Part shown: positions 37,401 through 47,310 of the stretch, one piece after another
Position numbering within the stretch: the first letter of the stretch is position 1
Layout: each line of letters opens with the position of its first letter
DNA from: Shewanella dokdonensis
Lineage (GTDB): Bacteria > Pseudomonadota > Gammaproteobacteria > Enterobacterales > Shewanellaceae
Direction of reading: 5' to 3'
Assembly: GCF_018394335.1 (NCBI RefSeq)
Contig: NZ_CP074572.1
Coordinates: 3,534,001-3,598,000, forward strand
Length of the DNA stretch: 64,000 nucleotides
Made by a program: the position numbers and the translations under genes
Notes under the pieces: generated by a model
Seen by the model: the letters and a program-made list of their open reading frames with translations, nothing else
What the model was told of the DNA's origin: nothing
Databases searched by the model: none

Positions 37401-38207
37401 ATGCTAGGCCAGTATTTTGCGTCACCAACAGAATTAACCATGAGTGGGCGGCAACAGTTAGTGCTGACGGTACCACCGCAATTTAGCGATTTTGTGCTAT
37501 TAGAGTTTTCCAGTTATCCCTTAGCTGAGTGGATAGTGTGCGAACGCAACCACTCCAACGTGCATCATCTTGTGCGCAAACAACCATTCTTAACGTTTGA
37601 CATGAGTAATGTGACTAACCCATTACCGCTGTCATCTGCTGTTTCTCGCAGTTTGGGGCAGGGTGTCAGGTTATATATAGCACCAGGTGTTAGCAGCGCT
37701 AAGGCCATCAGTGCCTTGCGCCGAGGGGTAACGGTCGATATCGATTGCGCGGCTGAGATCTGTTTTAGTTTAAATTCTACGGCATTTGAACTTTTGCCGC
37801 TTGAGTGCGATCGCCGTTTAATGTTGCAACCTCAAGTGTTGGAACATGCCCGTACCATATTGGCGCAGGTTCCCGATCCGCATGCAGAAGCGGTCACACT
37901 TGCAGTGCAACTATCTGAAATCCAACAGACAAGCCGCCAGCTAAAACGTTATCAGCAGCGCATGGCACTTGAGCTATCCCCCGAGGCCGCAGACGAGCTG
38001 TTGCAGTTGCATGCACAATTGGAGCAGAAACGACAGTGGTTGGGGCATTGTTATAATCAGGCGCTCAGTCGCCACAGCTATCGTTACAGTGCTAATCAGG
38101 TGGCCGACGAACGCTTGCAGCGCACTCTTGAGTGTTATGAATTGCTGGCACCCCCAGAATTGGTGGCAATGGTGGCCACACTTACGGGGGATGAGAATGA
38201 ACACTGA
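37401..38207 (+). CDS. Hypothetical protein of unknown family, upstream of rlmA
   Basis: A 268-residue protein that I do not recognise. It has no signal peptide or membrane helix. The N-terminal half has beta-strand-like hydrophobic patches (LVLTVPPQFSDFVLLEFSSY). The region around residues 175-225 is helical and Gln/Leu-rich (QLSEIQQTSRQLKRYQQRMA), probably a short coiled coil. The end is acidic (TGDENEH). Start at 37401 (MLGQYF) chosen because AAGGAG lies about 8 bases before it; an upstream TTG at 37380 is not supported. The gene ends 20 bases before rlmA and is probably co-transcribed with it. Coding potential is good: long, open, typical codon use. Confidence 0.75.
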   Translation: MLGQYFASPTELTMSGRQQLVLTVPPQFSDFVLLEFSSYPLAEWIVCERNHSNVHHLVRKQPFLTFDMSNVTNPLPLSSAVSRSLGQGVRLYIAPGVSSAKAISALRRGVTVDIDCAAEICFSLNSTAFELLPLECDRRLMLQPQVLEHARTILAQVPDPHAEAVTLAVQLSEIQQTSRQLKRYQQRMALELSPEAADELLQLHAQLEQKRQWLGHCYNQALSRHSYRYSANQVADERLQRTLECYELLAPPELVAMVATLTGDENEH

Positions 38208-38227
38208 TACAGTAAAGAGAAGATTAA

Positions 38228-39031
38228 ATGCATTATGAATGCCCGATATGTCGCGAGGCATTAGTGTTAGATGGTCGGCAATGGCGCTGTCAGCAGCGCC
38301 ATTGTTTTGATGTGGCAAAAGAAGGCTATGTGAATTTGTTACCGGTCAATAAAAAGCACTCATTGAGCCCCGGTGATAATCAACAGATGATGGCGGCCAG
38401 AAGAACATTTCTACAGGCAGGTTTGTATCAGCCGTTGAGCGACAGAATTAATACGTTAGCTGTTTCTCTTCACCAGCAAATGCCGGATATTCTGGATATT
38501 GGTTGTGGCGAAGGTTATTACAGCCAACGCTTGCAGCAAGCAACGGGTGGAATATTGCAGGGCATGGATATTTCTAAAACCGCTGTGCGTTACGCCGCCA
38601 AACGTTACCCTGATTTGCAGTTTTGTGTGGCTAGTGCTTTTGATATGCCCTTTGTCGCCAATAGTTTTGACTTGATGCTAAAGATTTTTGCCCCGGTAGC
38701 AGCGGCTGAGTTACAACGTGTCTGTCGTCCTGATGGTTACTATATCAGTGTCACCGCGGGGCCGATGCACCACTTTGCCCTCAAACAGCTCATCTATGCC
38801 GAGCCCAAAGAGCATCCGCTTAGTGCTGGACAACTGGATGGGTTTATCTTGCAACACCAGGAAAGGTTGCAGTGGCAGTTGCAAACCCCACTAGGAGAAC
38901 TCAGCAGCAGTTTTTTACAGATGACACCTTATGCCTGGAAATTTTCAACTGAACAGAAGCAACACTTAGCACAACAAGGGGTGAGTTGTGAGTTGGATTT
39001 CTGCATTGAACTGTTTCAACGACAGAAATAA
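38228..39031 (+). CDS. rlmA: 23S rRNA (guanine-745-N1)-methyltransferase RlmA
   Basis: A 267-residue protein. The N-terminal zinc finger has CPIC at residues 5-8 with C21 and H25 (RCQQRHCFDVAKEGYVNLLP), which is diagnostic for RlmA. The Rossmann SAM site reads ILDIGCGEGYYSQRL, and a DPVLLRVF-like region is represented by FDLMLKIFAPVAAAELQRV. Family knowledge: RlmA methylates N1 of G745 in helix 35 of 23S rRNA in Gram-negatives. It follows the orphan gene by 20 bases and has its own terminator. Confidence 0.92.
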   Translation: MHYECPICREALVLDGRQWRCQQRHCFDVAKEGYVNLLPVNKKHSLSPGDNQQMMAARRTFLQAGLYQPLSDRINTLAVSLHQQMPDILDIGCGEGYYSQRLQQATGGILQGMDISKTAVRYAAKRYPDLQFCVASAFDMPFVANSFDLMLKIFAPVAAAELQRVCRPDGYYISVTAGPMHHFALKQLIYAEPKEHPLSAGQLDGFILQHQERLQWQLQTPLGELSSSFLQMTPYAWKFSTEQKQHLAQQGVSCELDFCIELFQRQK

Positions 39032-39055
39032 GCAAAAAGTCGTATTGAGAAATTT

Positions 39056-39084
39056 AAAATCTGCCTAAATACGCAGATTTTAAA
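39056..39084 (+). terminator. Terminator of rlmA
   Basis: AAAATCTGC (39056-39064) and GCAGATTTT (39073-39081) form a 9-bp stem about 25 bases after the rlmA stop. Confidence 0.8.
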
Positions 39085-39103
39085 GCTGCTTCAGCGAAGT
39101 AAG

Positions 39104-39131
39104 TTGACTTATTTATGGAATGATTTATAGT
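39104..39131 (+). promoter_or_regulatory. Sigma-70 promoter of the cold-shock gene
   Basis: TTGACT (39104-39109), 16-base spacer, TATAGT (39126-39131). Transcription would start near 39138, leaving a leader of about 130 nt before the ATG, as in cspA-type thermosensing leaders. Confidence 0.7.
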
Positions 39132-39266
39132 CATGGAGGCTTGAAAGTTGGGCTTATTTTTATGTGTTCAAAACGACTTGTTCGTCCTGTTAGCATAAAT
39201 AATACCGGCATTTTCAGCTCCACCGCCGTAAAGGCTTAGTATTGTTTTTGTTACAGGATTAAGACT

Positions 39267-39476
39267 ATGTCTCAAGTAACTGGTGTTGTTAAATGGTTTA
39301 ACGCTGACAAAGGTTTCGGCTTCATCGCTCAGGAATCAGGTCCAGACGTATTCGTACACTTCCGTGCTATCAACTCTGAAGGGTTCAAAACTCTGGATGA
39401 AGGTCAGAAAGTTTCTTTCACCGTTACTCAGGGCCAGAAAGGTCCACAAGCTGAAAACGTAACTGTAATCAGCTAA
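39267..39476 (+). CDS. CspA-family cold-shock protein
   Basis: A 69-residue single cold-shock domain. RNP1 reads KGFGFI and RNP2 VFVHF; the start is [20 protein letters not shown]. Family knowledge: these proteins bind single-stranded RNA and DNA, melt RNA secondary structure in the cold and act as antiterminators. The sequence alone does not tell which csp paralogue this is. The long untranslated leader (about 130 nt) suggests mRNA-level regulation. A strong terminator follows. Confidence 0.95.
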   Translation: MSQVTGVVKWFNADKGFGFIAQESGPDVFVHFRAINSEGFKTLDEGQKVSFTVTQGQKGPQAENVTVIS

Positions 39477-39503
39477 TTTAATTTCTTATAAAGAAATTCG
39501 AAA

Positions 39504-39533
39504 AAAACGCGGCAATTAGCGCCGCGTTTTTTT
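39504..39533 (+). terminator. Terminator of the cold-shock gene
   Basis: AAAACGCGGC / GCCGCGTTTT stem followed by more T, about 28 bases after the stop. Confidence 0.93.
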
Positions 39534-39669
39534 ATATCTAAAAAGTCTCTTTATTACGGTTGTTCTAGAGTATTTAAGCATTTCATTCAGATAACTTGTT
39601 TGTTTTTTACAAAATAACGGTAGTTATCTGTCGCTAAATTCAATTAATGCTGTGCAATGACTGTATTAA

Positions 39670-40148
39670 TCATTGTTTCTGCTGCTCGGTATATTTGCCG
39701 TAACCAAAATGTTGAATATCTTGCTTACTGGCACCTTCATGGCATTCACCTCGTAACTCGGCTCGGTCTTGTAGTACCAAACGTTCCAGCTCATAGTAAC
39801 CATCACGGCAATATAGGTTGGCTTCGAGCGTTTTTTGCAGACCAATTTCCAGTTCTTGCGTCATCAGTTTATTTTCAGTGCTACCTCGACGCCCCATGCG
39901 TTGTGAACGCATGTCATCCTGAGGTTGGGGGCGAGAATGCTGGCGCTCAGGTGTTTCTGCTGACTTCTGCCGATGTCTATCAGCGGTCACTGCGGTAACA
40001 CTGTAGGTAAACAGTTTCATTCCATCACTTTTAATTTCTGTCTGGAAGCTATCGGTGACTTTGCTGCAAATTGCGCCGGATCTGGCGTGCCAGAGCCAGG
40101 CAGATAAGAGTAGCAATGTGATGGGGGCAGCAATAATGGTAAGCGCAT
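39670..40148 (-). CDS. Hypothetical membrane-anchored or secreted protein (frameshift in signal region)
   Basis: About 159 residues if one base is restored in the G-run 40123-40127. Then an ATG at 40148 with AAGGAA upstream gives MRLPLLLPPITLLLLSAWLW, a signal peptide or N-terminal anchor. Without correction only a TTG start at 40116 is available. The mature part has a region rich in Arg, Gln and Ser and a conserved-looking segment with two cysteines (EANLYCRDGYYELERLVLQD, RGECHEG). I do not recognise the family. It sits 3' of the RDD gene, 59 bases away and in the same direction. Confidence 0.65.
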
Positions 40149-40207
40149 GAGCAATATATTCCTTGGTGACGAGGATAGCGTTATGACTCTTGTAAGCTGT
40201 TATTAGT

Positions 40208-40651
40208 TCAGGATTTATCTTGCTTTATGACCAGCGTTCCCGCCAGTTTGTCATGCCATCCCTGTTTTCTGGCATCAAATGCAACCCACAGTAACCCTAA
40301 ACCTAAGGGCAGCGTCGCTGGGATATAGGCAAAATATCGGATAAGCCATTGGCGCATGCTGGGTTTACCACCACTGTTTGCGTCAACTATCTTGGCTTTT
40401 ATGAGAATTTTCCCCGGAGTCGCTGCACGGTAGCGCCAAAACACCAATACTAGCACTGGCGGGAGCAGATAGTTGATGATCACATCTGCTGGGCCGTGTA
40501 CCAGTGAATTGTCATAGAAAAGTCTGTCACCGTATATCCAAAAGGATAATGGCAGCGTCAGCAACAGGATAAGCAATACATCCAGCATGGTAGCTGCAAA
40601 GCGTTCCCAGAAGCCAACATACTGATAGTTTTCGGTAATTGCTGCCATCAT
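40208..40651 (-). CDS. RDD-family inner-membrane protein
   Basis: A 147-residue protein with three membrane helices (about residues 18-38, 50-72 and 105-125). The RDD-type opening GFWERFAATMLDVLLILLLT carries the conserved Arg and Asp in helix one. The following motif is RAATPGKILIKAKIVDA. Family knowledge: RDD proteins are small membrane proteins of mostly unknown function, some linked to ion transport. It lies 10 bases after the DUF748 stop, so it is probably in the same transcript. Confidence 0.88.
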   Translation of the reverse strand: MMAAITENYQYVGFWERFAATMLDVLLILLLTLPLSFWIYGDRLFYDNSLVHGPADVIINYLLPPVLVLVFWRYRAATPGKILIKAKIVDANSGGKPSMRQWLIRYFAYIPATLPLGLGLLWVAFDARKQGWHDKLAGTLVIKQDKS

Positions 40652-40661
40652 TAATCGATTC

Positions 40662-43600
40662 TTAGTTTGCGCTCAAGTTTAACTGAGCCTGAGCTTCAGT
40701 CTTATTGAGCTTGGTTTTACTGTCCAGCAAAAATACTCGTTCTGGGGCTACAGCGACGTTATCTACCAGAAAAGCTTTGACAGCTTGGCTGCGACGCTGA
40801 GCTAGGTTCCCTAGGTCGGCATCGCTGATGACTTCGGCATTTAACAGCTGGTTATACAAACCTATATGCCACAAAGTGGTCAATTTGGCCTGGTCGATGT
40901 TTCCTTTATCGTCAGTGGCCACCTTTTCAGCATTAGCTTTTTCAGCGTTGGGATCCGCATTAAATTGCTTTTGATATAGTGCTAGTAGCGCATCGGTGAG
41001 TTTGCCCGATGCTGGAATACGGCTGGCGCTGAAATCTGCGGGTAAACTGTCAAGTCCACTTTGCTGTAACAGTTGCCGTTGTAATTTATGTTCTGCCATC
41101 GCTTGGCTGTCTTGTTGTGGATTGACAGAGGCTTCGATACTCAATGTCAGTTTCGGGCGTTCACTGAGCGCTCCGGCAAGTTTTTGCAATTTGTCCTGCT
41201 CGGATGGCGAGAGCTTAGCGGAACCGGCATCAAATGCTACCAGATTGAGCTCTTCATCGCTGCCAAGTAAGCCCGCGAGGAATGAAAAGGGCGCCGTTAC
41301 AGCTTTGGTTATCACATTGGTTAATGCCGAGAGAATAATGCCACCAAAACTGAAGTCTGGATTGTCTAGATCGCCCGAAACGGGTAAACCAAGGTCAATC
41401 ACACCGTGTCTGTCCTGCAGTAATGCGATAGCCAAGGTGACAGGTAGGCTTGTTGCCAGTTTTGAATCAGTCGGTTTCCCAAGTTGCAACTGGTCGATGA
41501 CAACATGGTTATTGCCTTTAAGATGGTTATCTTGCAGTTGATAATTCAGTGCCAGCGTCAATTGGCCTTTATCGATGTAGTAGCCAGCGTAGGTTCCCGA
41601 ATAAGGGTTCACTGTGGTGAGTTCTACACTCTTGAATAATAGATCCAGATCCAAATAGGGTTGTGGCAATAGCGGATTGATTTCGCCCTTGAGAGACATA
41701 GGCGCATAACGGTCAATCTTACCGGCAATATCCACTGTGGCCTTGGTTCCTGGGACGGAAGACAAACTGCTGATTTTGCCATGTAGTTGCTCAATGCCGG
41801 TGGCAAAATTAGGCGTTAGTGAATTGTCGGCAAAATAGGCCGAACCATTGCTGAAGTTGATACTGGCAACGGTGATTTTCAATGGCTGTTCAGCTGGAGT
41901 CTTGGCTGGTGCGGTGGCACTTGCCACTGTCGGTTGGGCGGTGGCCGCCGCAGTGGTATCGCTAGCGGTTTGCTTGACCATCAGCTCACCAATATTGGTG
42001 GTCCGGTCTTCATTAATAGTCACTTTGGCGTATGGTTTTTCTAAAGTGACATTACCGAGCAACAGTTGTTTTTTGTCCGCATCAAAGTCCACGGAATCGA
42101 TCGCCAGTTGCTGCCATTTAAGTAACGGCCGTTTTTGCTGCAGATCTTTGATCTCCAGATCGCTGACAGCAATATCCCCTTTATAGCTGGCGTGTCCCGC
42201 AGTATCTGCGCTGAAATCCCCCGTACTGCTAATCTGGCCTTTTGGCAGCTCGATATTCAGATAGTGAGTCAGATACGGCTGGAACTGGTTCAGCAACAAT
42301 TTGCTTAATGTCAGTTTGCCACTAACTTGCTTGCTGGCAAGATCAATAGTGCCTTCACTGCTGAAATTGCCGCCACTGTCTGTTGCATGATTCTGTGATA
42401 CGTCCAGCGCTATTTGATAGCTCAGCGGTGTTGATAATTGGCTGTCAATGCCACCAGTGTTGACTGTCAGCGGGTATACTCGCCAATCAACGCCGTTGCT
42501 AAGTTGTTGTTCATGTACATTTATATCGGCAGCTTTTAGGTGAAAGGCTGCAAGTTTCACCAGCCATTGGGGTGTTGAAGAGGCTTGATCTGCACTCGCT
42601 GCTGCTGGCTGTGACTCGGTGGCGGTTGGGACAAATAGTGGCACTAACGCCAGTCCGTTTTTATCAAAACGGCTATGCAGCCATAACCCCTCAATCGTCA
42701 CATCTGCAATGTTCACTTGCTGTGGTTGGCTGCTTAACGCAATCTCACCAACGCGGAGGCTTGGCAGCTTGATGACGGGGGTACTGCCATCGGTAAGTTG
42801 CACATTGTTAACGGTGACAAAGGTGTTATCAAGGCGATAAGACAGCGGTTGCCCCGGTGTTTGAGCGATAACATAGTGGGTTTTTAATGAAACAGCACCA
42901 TCGGTCAACTGTGCTTTCAACATAGGTTGCACATAGCCCCAGAAGGGGGCAGGGTGATATTTTGCAGTTGCAGCTGACCGTTAATCTGTAATGGCTGTAG
43001 TAACAATTGCCCATCAGCCGCTAAAGTACCTTTGTCCTGTCCATGAAATGATAACTGATATTGATTCGACAGCGTTTTTTCGTTGTTGCTACTCACTGTA
43101 TTGCGGGTGCCGAAATTATGCAGGCTGAAATTGATATCGTGATAACTGAGGTGAGTATTGGCGCTGTTATCCTCAAATACCATGTTGCTATTTGACAGGG
43201 TTAGCGCATTAATACGGAAGTCTGGTAGCTGAGAATCCTCTGCCGGTTGCGCGGCTGCTGGTGCCGCTGGTGTTTGTAAGCGAGCCACAATATCGTCGAA
43301 GTTAAAGCCGATATTCCCTTTGGTATCAGCGGCTCGTATAACCTGGCCTTGTAATCCATCAAGTTGTAGATGATCAACACACCAAGCTCGGCTAAACAGA
43401 GATTGCCACAGGTTAAACTCAGTTTCTGCATGTGTCAGGGCCAACAGCGGTGTCGCGGATTTCCCGGAAATAACCAAATTGTCCAGCCGAACCCGGAGTA
43501 AAAAAGGATTGATCTGCACGTCCTGTATCGATACTTGGCGCCCCAACAGCTGGGTTAGCTTTTCGGGGGCAATTGCACGCACCACCGCGGGTGTGACCAA

Positions 43601-43714
43601 CCCGAGTAAAAAAGCGTAACCAAGATAAAAGGCTGATAGCCAACTGGCGATTCTTAAGATCCTCGGTGCTTTTTTATACGCCGCGACCATTCCTTTGAAT
43701 CTGGACAATATCAT
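40662..43714 (-). CDS. DUF748 (AsmA-like) envelope protein, frameshifted
   Basis: About 1017 residues when restored. It starts with a membrane helix (SAFYLGYAFLLGLVTPAVV), followed by AsmA/DUF748 repeats (VQINPFLLRVRLDNLVISG, then YAKVTINEDRTTNIGELMVK). The C-terminal part has an OmpA-like peptidoglycan-region feel (KLTLSIEASVNPQQDSQAMA; RRSQAVKAFLVDNVAVAPERVF). Family knowledge: AsmA-like proteins form periplasmic beta-rich bridges thought to move phospholipid between membranes. The frame breaks near 42943 where one base is missing (LPPFWGYVQPML expected; raw frame gives LPPSGAMCNLC and stops). The RDD gene follows closely. Confidence 0.85.
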
Positions 43715-43890
43715 GGAGGTTTCCTGAAACAGTAAAAACAGAAAAATGTTAACGTGATCATTGTACTGCGTTTACCCGAATAGTGGTATGTAACCGTGTG
43801 TAAAGGCTGCCGAAGTTAATAGGTAACGGTGCCATTAATCCAACAGTCAGGGACTTTTATCCGTCATGCGCTGTTGTTAACATTAGCCAT

Positions 43891-44649
43891 ATGAGTTATT
43901 TGGGAGAGTTGACGTTGAAGCAGACACATACAGAAACTGGCATCTGGAACATGAGTGTTACTACCAATATGCTGGCAGTGTTATTGGTCATTATTGGCTG
44001 GATCAGTGGTAATCATGTGGTTTGGAACATAGGTGTGTTTGCCTTGTCTGGCGCGATTACCAATTGGTTAGCGGTTTACATGTTGTTTGAAAAAGTCCCA
44101 GGTTTGTACGGTTCGGGCGTTATTCCGGCGCGTTTTGAGGCGATTAAGCAAGCTATTGCCAATCTGATCATGGAGCAGTTTTTTACCGAGGCCAACATTG
44201 ATAAATTCTTGTCTCGCAAAACCGACGCTCCCTTATTAGACGTCAAGGCATTGCTCGGAAAATTGGATCTTGCCCCGGCGTTTGATGCGTTGCTATCAAC
44301 GGTGGCGCAATCGTCCTTTGGTGGCATGTTGTCCATGTTTGGTGGTACAGAGGCCTTAATGCCGTTAAAGCAGCCGTTTATCGAGAAAATGCAGCTGTCA
44401 CTACAAGAGATTGCGGATAGTGATGAATTCAATGCGTTGCTACGACAGGAGCTGGAAAAACCCGGCGTGATGGCCGATATGCGTGAGCAAATCCAACAAA
44501 TAGTCGCGCAACGATTGCAGGAACTGACACCTATGATGGTCAAAGAGATGGTGCAGCGAATGATCCGTCGTCACCTCGGCTGGCTGGTTGTTTGGGGCGG
44601 TGTTTTTGGCGGGCTGATTGGCCTGTTGAATGCCTTGGTTTTGGGTTAA
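43891..44649 (+). CDS. DUF445 inner-membrane protein
   Basis: About 252 residues from the first ATG. Two N-terminal membrane segments (MLAVLLVIIGWISGN; GVFALSGAITNWLAVYMLFE) and a C-terminal one (WLVVWGGVFGGLIGLLNALV) enclose a cytoplasmic helical region. The family core is GAITNWLAVYMLFEKVPGLY with GSGVIPARFEAIK. Family knowledge: DUF445 (YheB/YjiN-like) proteins are of unknown function. The start is uncertain: a TTG at 43915 has GGGAGAG upstream, and an ATG at 43951 (MSVTTNML) is the position most like family members. The next gene begins 11 bases after its stop. Confidence 0.83.
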   Translation: MSYLGELTLKQTHTETGIWNMSVTTNMLAVLLVIIGWISGNHVVWNIGVFALSGAITNWLAVYMLFEKVPGLYGSGVIPARFEAIKQAIANLIMEQFFTEANIDKFLSRKTDAPLLDVKALLGKLDLAPAFDALLSTVAQSSFGGMLSMFGGTEALMPLKQPFIEKMQLSLQEIADSDEFNALLRQELEKPGVMADMREQIQQIVAQRLQELTPMMVKEMVQRMIRRHLGWLVVWGGVFGGLIGLLNALVLG

Positions 44650-44660
44650 TAGGAGTTAAT

Positions 44661-45005
44661 ATGCCACACATTGTGATTGAATATGCCGCAGTATTGCGCC
44701 AACAACTGGATATCGGTGAGCTAGTTAGCAAGGTTCATAAAGGTGCAATCGCCAGTGGGTTATTTAACCCTGATGCTGTAAAAACCAGGGCTTACGCGTG
44801 CGATGATTATCTGCTCGGACAAGGTGATGCCAATGACTTTATTCATATCCGCATGAGTATTATGCCGGGGCGTAGTGACTCGCAGAAGCAGCAACTGACA
44901 CAAAGTGTCTGGCAGGCAATGAGCGCGCTGGCCGCAGATGTGAGTTGTGTGTCAGTGGAAGTGGCCGAATTGCATCAACCGAGCTATCTTAAGCAGGAAC
45001 ATTAG
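44661..45005 (+). CDS. 5-carboxymethyl-2-hydroxymuconate isomerase (CHMI) family protein
   Basis: A 114-residue tautomerase-superfamily protein beginning MPHIVIEYAAVL, so removal of Met would expose the catalytic Pro. Later segments HIRMSIMPGRSDSQKQQL and SVEVAELHQPSYLK fit the CHMI/HpaF family. Family knowledge: HpaF isomerises CHM during homoprotocatechuate breakdown, but no other hpa genes are here, so a different small-molecule role is possible. AGGAG is well placed before the ATG. It lies between DUF445 and DUF1289 genes and is probably co-transcribed. Confidence 0.85.
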   Translation: MPHIVIEYAAVLRQQLDIGELVSKVHKGAIASGLFNPDAVKTRAYACDDYLLGQGDANDFIHIRMSIMPGRSDSQKQQLTQSVWQAMSALAADVSCVSVEVAELHQPSYLKQEH

Positions 45006-45025
45006 TATTCTTGACAGGGAAGCAT

Positions 45026-45244
45026 GTGAATAGTGAAACTGTAGTCGATAAGCTAAAAGTGGTGACATCACCGAGTTCCCCCTGTGTTCGTAACTGCTGT
45101 CTTGATCATCAGGATGTATGCCTTGGTTGCGGACGTACTTTAGATGAAATCCTCGCTTGGCATGATGCCAGTGATGTGCGCAAGACTCAGATCCTTAACA
45201 ATTGCCAAAAACGGCAACAGCTAAGACCCAAGCGGTATCGATAA
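45026..45244 (+). CDS. DUF1289 domain small cysteine-rich protein
   Basis: A 72-residue protein with the DUF1289 pattern SPCVRNCCLDHQDVCLGCGR followed by TLDEILAWHD: four cysteines in CxxxC...CxxC arrangement and an EIxxW motif. Family knowledge: DUF1289 proteins probably bind a metal and are poorly characterised. The start is ambiguous; a GTG at 45026 with AGGGA upstream is preferred over the TTG at 45011. It begins 20 bases after the CHMI gene. Confidence 0.83.
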   Translation: MNSETVVDKLKVVTSPSSPCVRNCCLDHQDVCLGCGRTLDEILAWHDASDVRKTQILNNCQKRQQLRPKRYR

Positions 45245-45250
45245 CAAAAA

Positions 45251-45276
45251 GGCACTCAAAGTCGAGTGCCTTACTT
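45251..45276. terminator. Bidirectional terminator between DUF1289 and asnB
   Basis: GGCACTC / GAGTGCC stem (45251-45270) with T-rich tails on both strands, between convergent genes. Confidence 0.85.
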
Positions 45277-45293
45277 TTTGCGCAAGCAAACTA

Positions 45294-46950
45294 TCAATAG
45301 GCTGCCGTATGTACCGAACGTACCGCGCGGCCAGATGGATCGATAACCCCTTGCAGACTGGCATCCCAAGCCAATGCTTCGGGAGTAGAGCAGGCAACAG
45401 ATTTGCCACCAGGAACGGTTTTAGCGGCGGATTCCAAGGGAAAGCTTTCTTCAAAAAAGCAGCGATAGAAATAGGCTTCTTTCGTCTCCGGAGTGTTGTA
45501 TGGAAAACGGAAGTGAGCATTTGCCAATTCTTTATCATCGACTAACACCGCGGCATGCGCTTTTAAACCATCAATCCACGAGTAACCTACACCATCACTG
45601 AACTGTTCTTTCTGGCGCCAAGCCACCTCAGCTGGCAGCATATCTTCAAAGGCTTCACGCAGAATGTGTTTCTCAATACGGCCATTTTTCGACATTTTGG
45701 CTTCTGGATTGAGGCGCATTGCCACGTCCATAAACTCCTTGTCGAGGAAGGGGACGCGAGCTTCCAGTCCCCAGGCCGCCATTGCTTTGTTAGCGCGCAG
45801 GCAATCATAGAGATGCAGTTTATCTAACTTACGGATCAATTCTTCGTGGAATGCTTGTGCATTGGGGGCCTTGTGAAAATATAGATACCCGCCAAACAAT
45901 TCATCAGAACCTTCACCAGACAGTACCATTTTGATCCCCATCGCCTTGATTTTTCGTGCCATCAGATACATGGGGGTGGCCGCACGAATGGTGGTAACAT
46001 CGTACGTTTCTAGGTGGTAGATCACGTCTTTAATCGCATCCAGACCTTCCTGGAAGGTAAAGTTGATCTCATGATGGATAGTGCCAATGGCATCGGCTAC
46101 TTTTTGGGCCGCAATCAGATCTGGGGCACCTTTCAAGCCTACGGCAAAAGAACTGGGGCCACCAGGCGCCTGATTCATCATTGTCTTCAATGCGACGTTT
46201 TGCATAAGTTTGGGTGATGGCGGACACTACTGATGAATCTAAACCGCCAGATAGTAGTACACCGTAGGGTACATCAGACATTAACTGGCGTTTAACTGCG
46301 GCTTCCAGCGCTGCTTTTAGTTCCTCTTTGCTAGCGGGATTGTCTTTTACCGCATCGTAATCACGCCATTCCCGTTGATAATATTTCACTGGCTCGCCAC
46401 CACTGAGCAGGTATTGCCCAGGGGCAAATACGTCAACGGTTTTGCATACTGGCATCAGCGCTTTCATTTCCGATGCCACGTAAAAGTTGCCAGCAGCATC
46501 GCGGCCGGTGTACAGCGGAATAATGCCAATATGATCCCGACCGATGAGGTAGCGGTTCAATTTCTGGTCATACAACACAAAGGCGAAGATACCGTTGAGC
46601 ATATCGAGAAACTCACAGCCGTACTCCTGATACAGCGCTAGGATCACTTCACAGTCAGAGTTTGTCTGATAAGTGTATTTGTCACCCAGTTTGGCTTTCA
46701 GTTCCTTGTGGTTATAGATTTCACCATTAACGGCCAGCGCCAGAGTGCCATCTTGGCTGAAAAGTGGCTGTGCGCCGTGTTCGATATCGACAATTGCCAA
46801 CCGTTCATGAACCAAAATGGCATTGTCGGAGGTAAAAATGCCAGACCAGTCGGGGCCACGATGGCGCATCAGTTTAGACATCTCCAGGGCGACCGGGCGC
46901 AACGACGCAGCATCGGACTGGATATCAAGAATAGCGAAAATTGAACACAT
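45294..46950 (-). CDS. asnB: Asparagine synthetase B, glutamine-hydrolysing (5-nt deletion)
   Basis: A class II glutamine amidotransferase starting with the catalytic cysteine ([11 protein letters not shown]), with RHRGPDWSG in the glutaminase domain and the synthetase PP-loop [15 protein letters not shown], then [16 protein letters not shown]. The length is 553 residues when restored, close to E. coli AsnB. Family knowledge: AsnB makes asparagine from aspartate, glutamine and ATP. The frame is lost near 46149-46153. The expected text is AWWPQ(L/F)HSFAVGL but the sequence has CAGTTCTTTTGCC, best explained by loss of about 5 bases between short TTC repeats. This is not a simple homopolymer error. 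Start chosen with GGAG 9 bases upstream. Confidence 0.9.
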
Positions 46951-47310
46951 ACAATATGACTCCGAGAAAACCACCATTACTGCGGGTCACTTTGCCATTG
47001 TTAGCGCTAAAAGCCAAGTTTCATTTTTATTAAAAATTCCACAAAATGGCTAAAAATATAAATATAGATAAGATTTAAAACTGATAAAAATAAATATTAT
47101 CCAATATAAATTAAAAATTAATGAATAAATGATAATTAGTTTTGCTGTGAGGTGGATTCGATTGGGGAAACTACACTCAGCGCGAAGAAAATATCATGGT
47201 TTAGCAATAAACTAACTGGCTGATGAATATACAACTTCCGGTTTATTTCGGCGGGTGGGGAAGAACGGGCTACCGTGTTTAAAAAAGCGCCCGTAGGCGC
47301 TTTCTGAAAA
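46951..47310. other. AT-rich asnB promoter region and M28 peptidase 3' flank
   Basis: About 360 bases. The half next to asnB is extremely AT-rich and presumably holds its promoter. The half next to the peptidase gene contains its terminator (47281-47303). No reading frame is credible; a small frame at 47136-47381 overlaps the terminator and is rejected. Confidence 0.55.
47281..47303 (-). terminator. Terminator of the M28 peptidase gene
   Basis: On the minus strand AAAGCGCC, a 4-base loop and GGCGCTTTTTT. It lies about 8 bases after the gene's stop. Confidence 0.88.
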
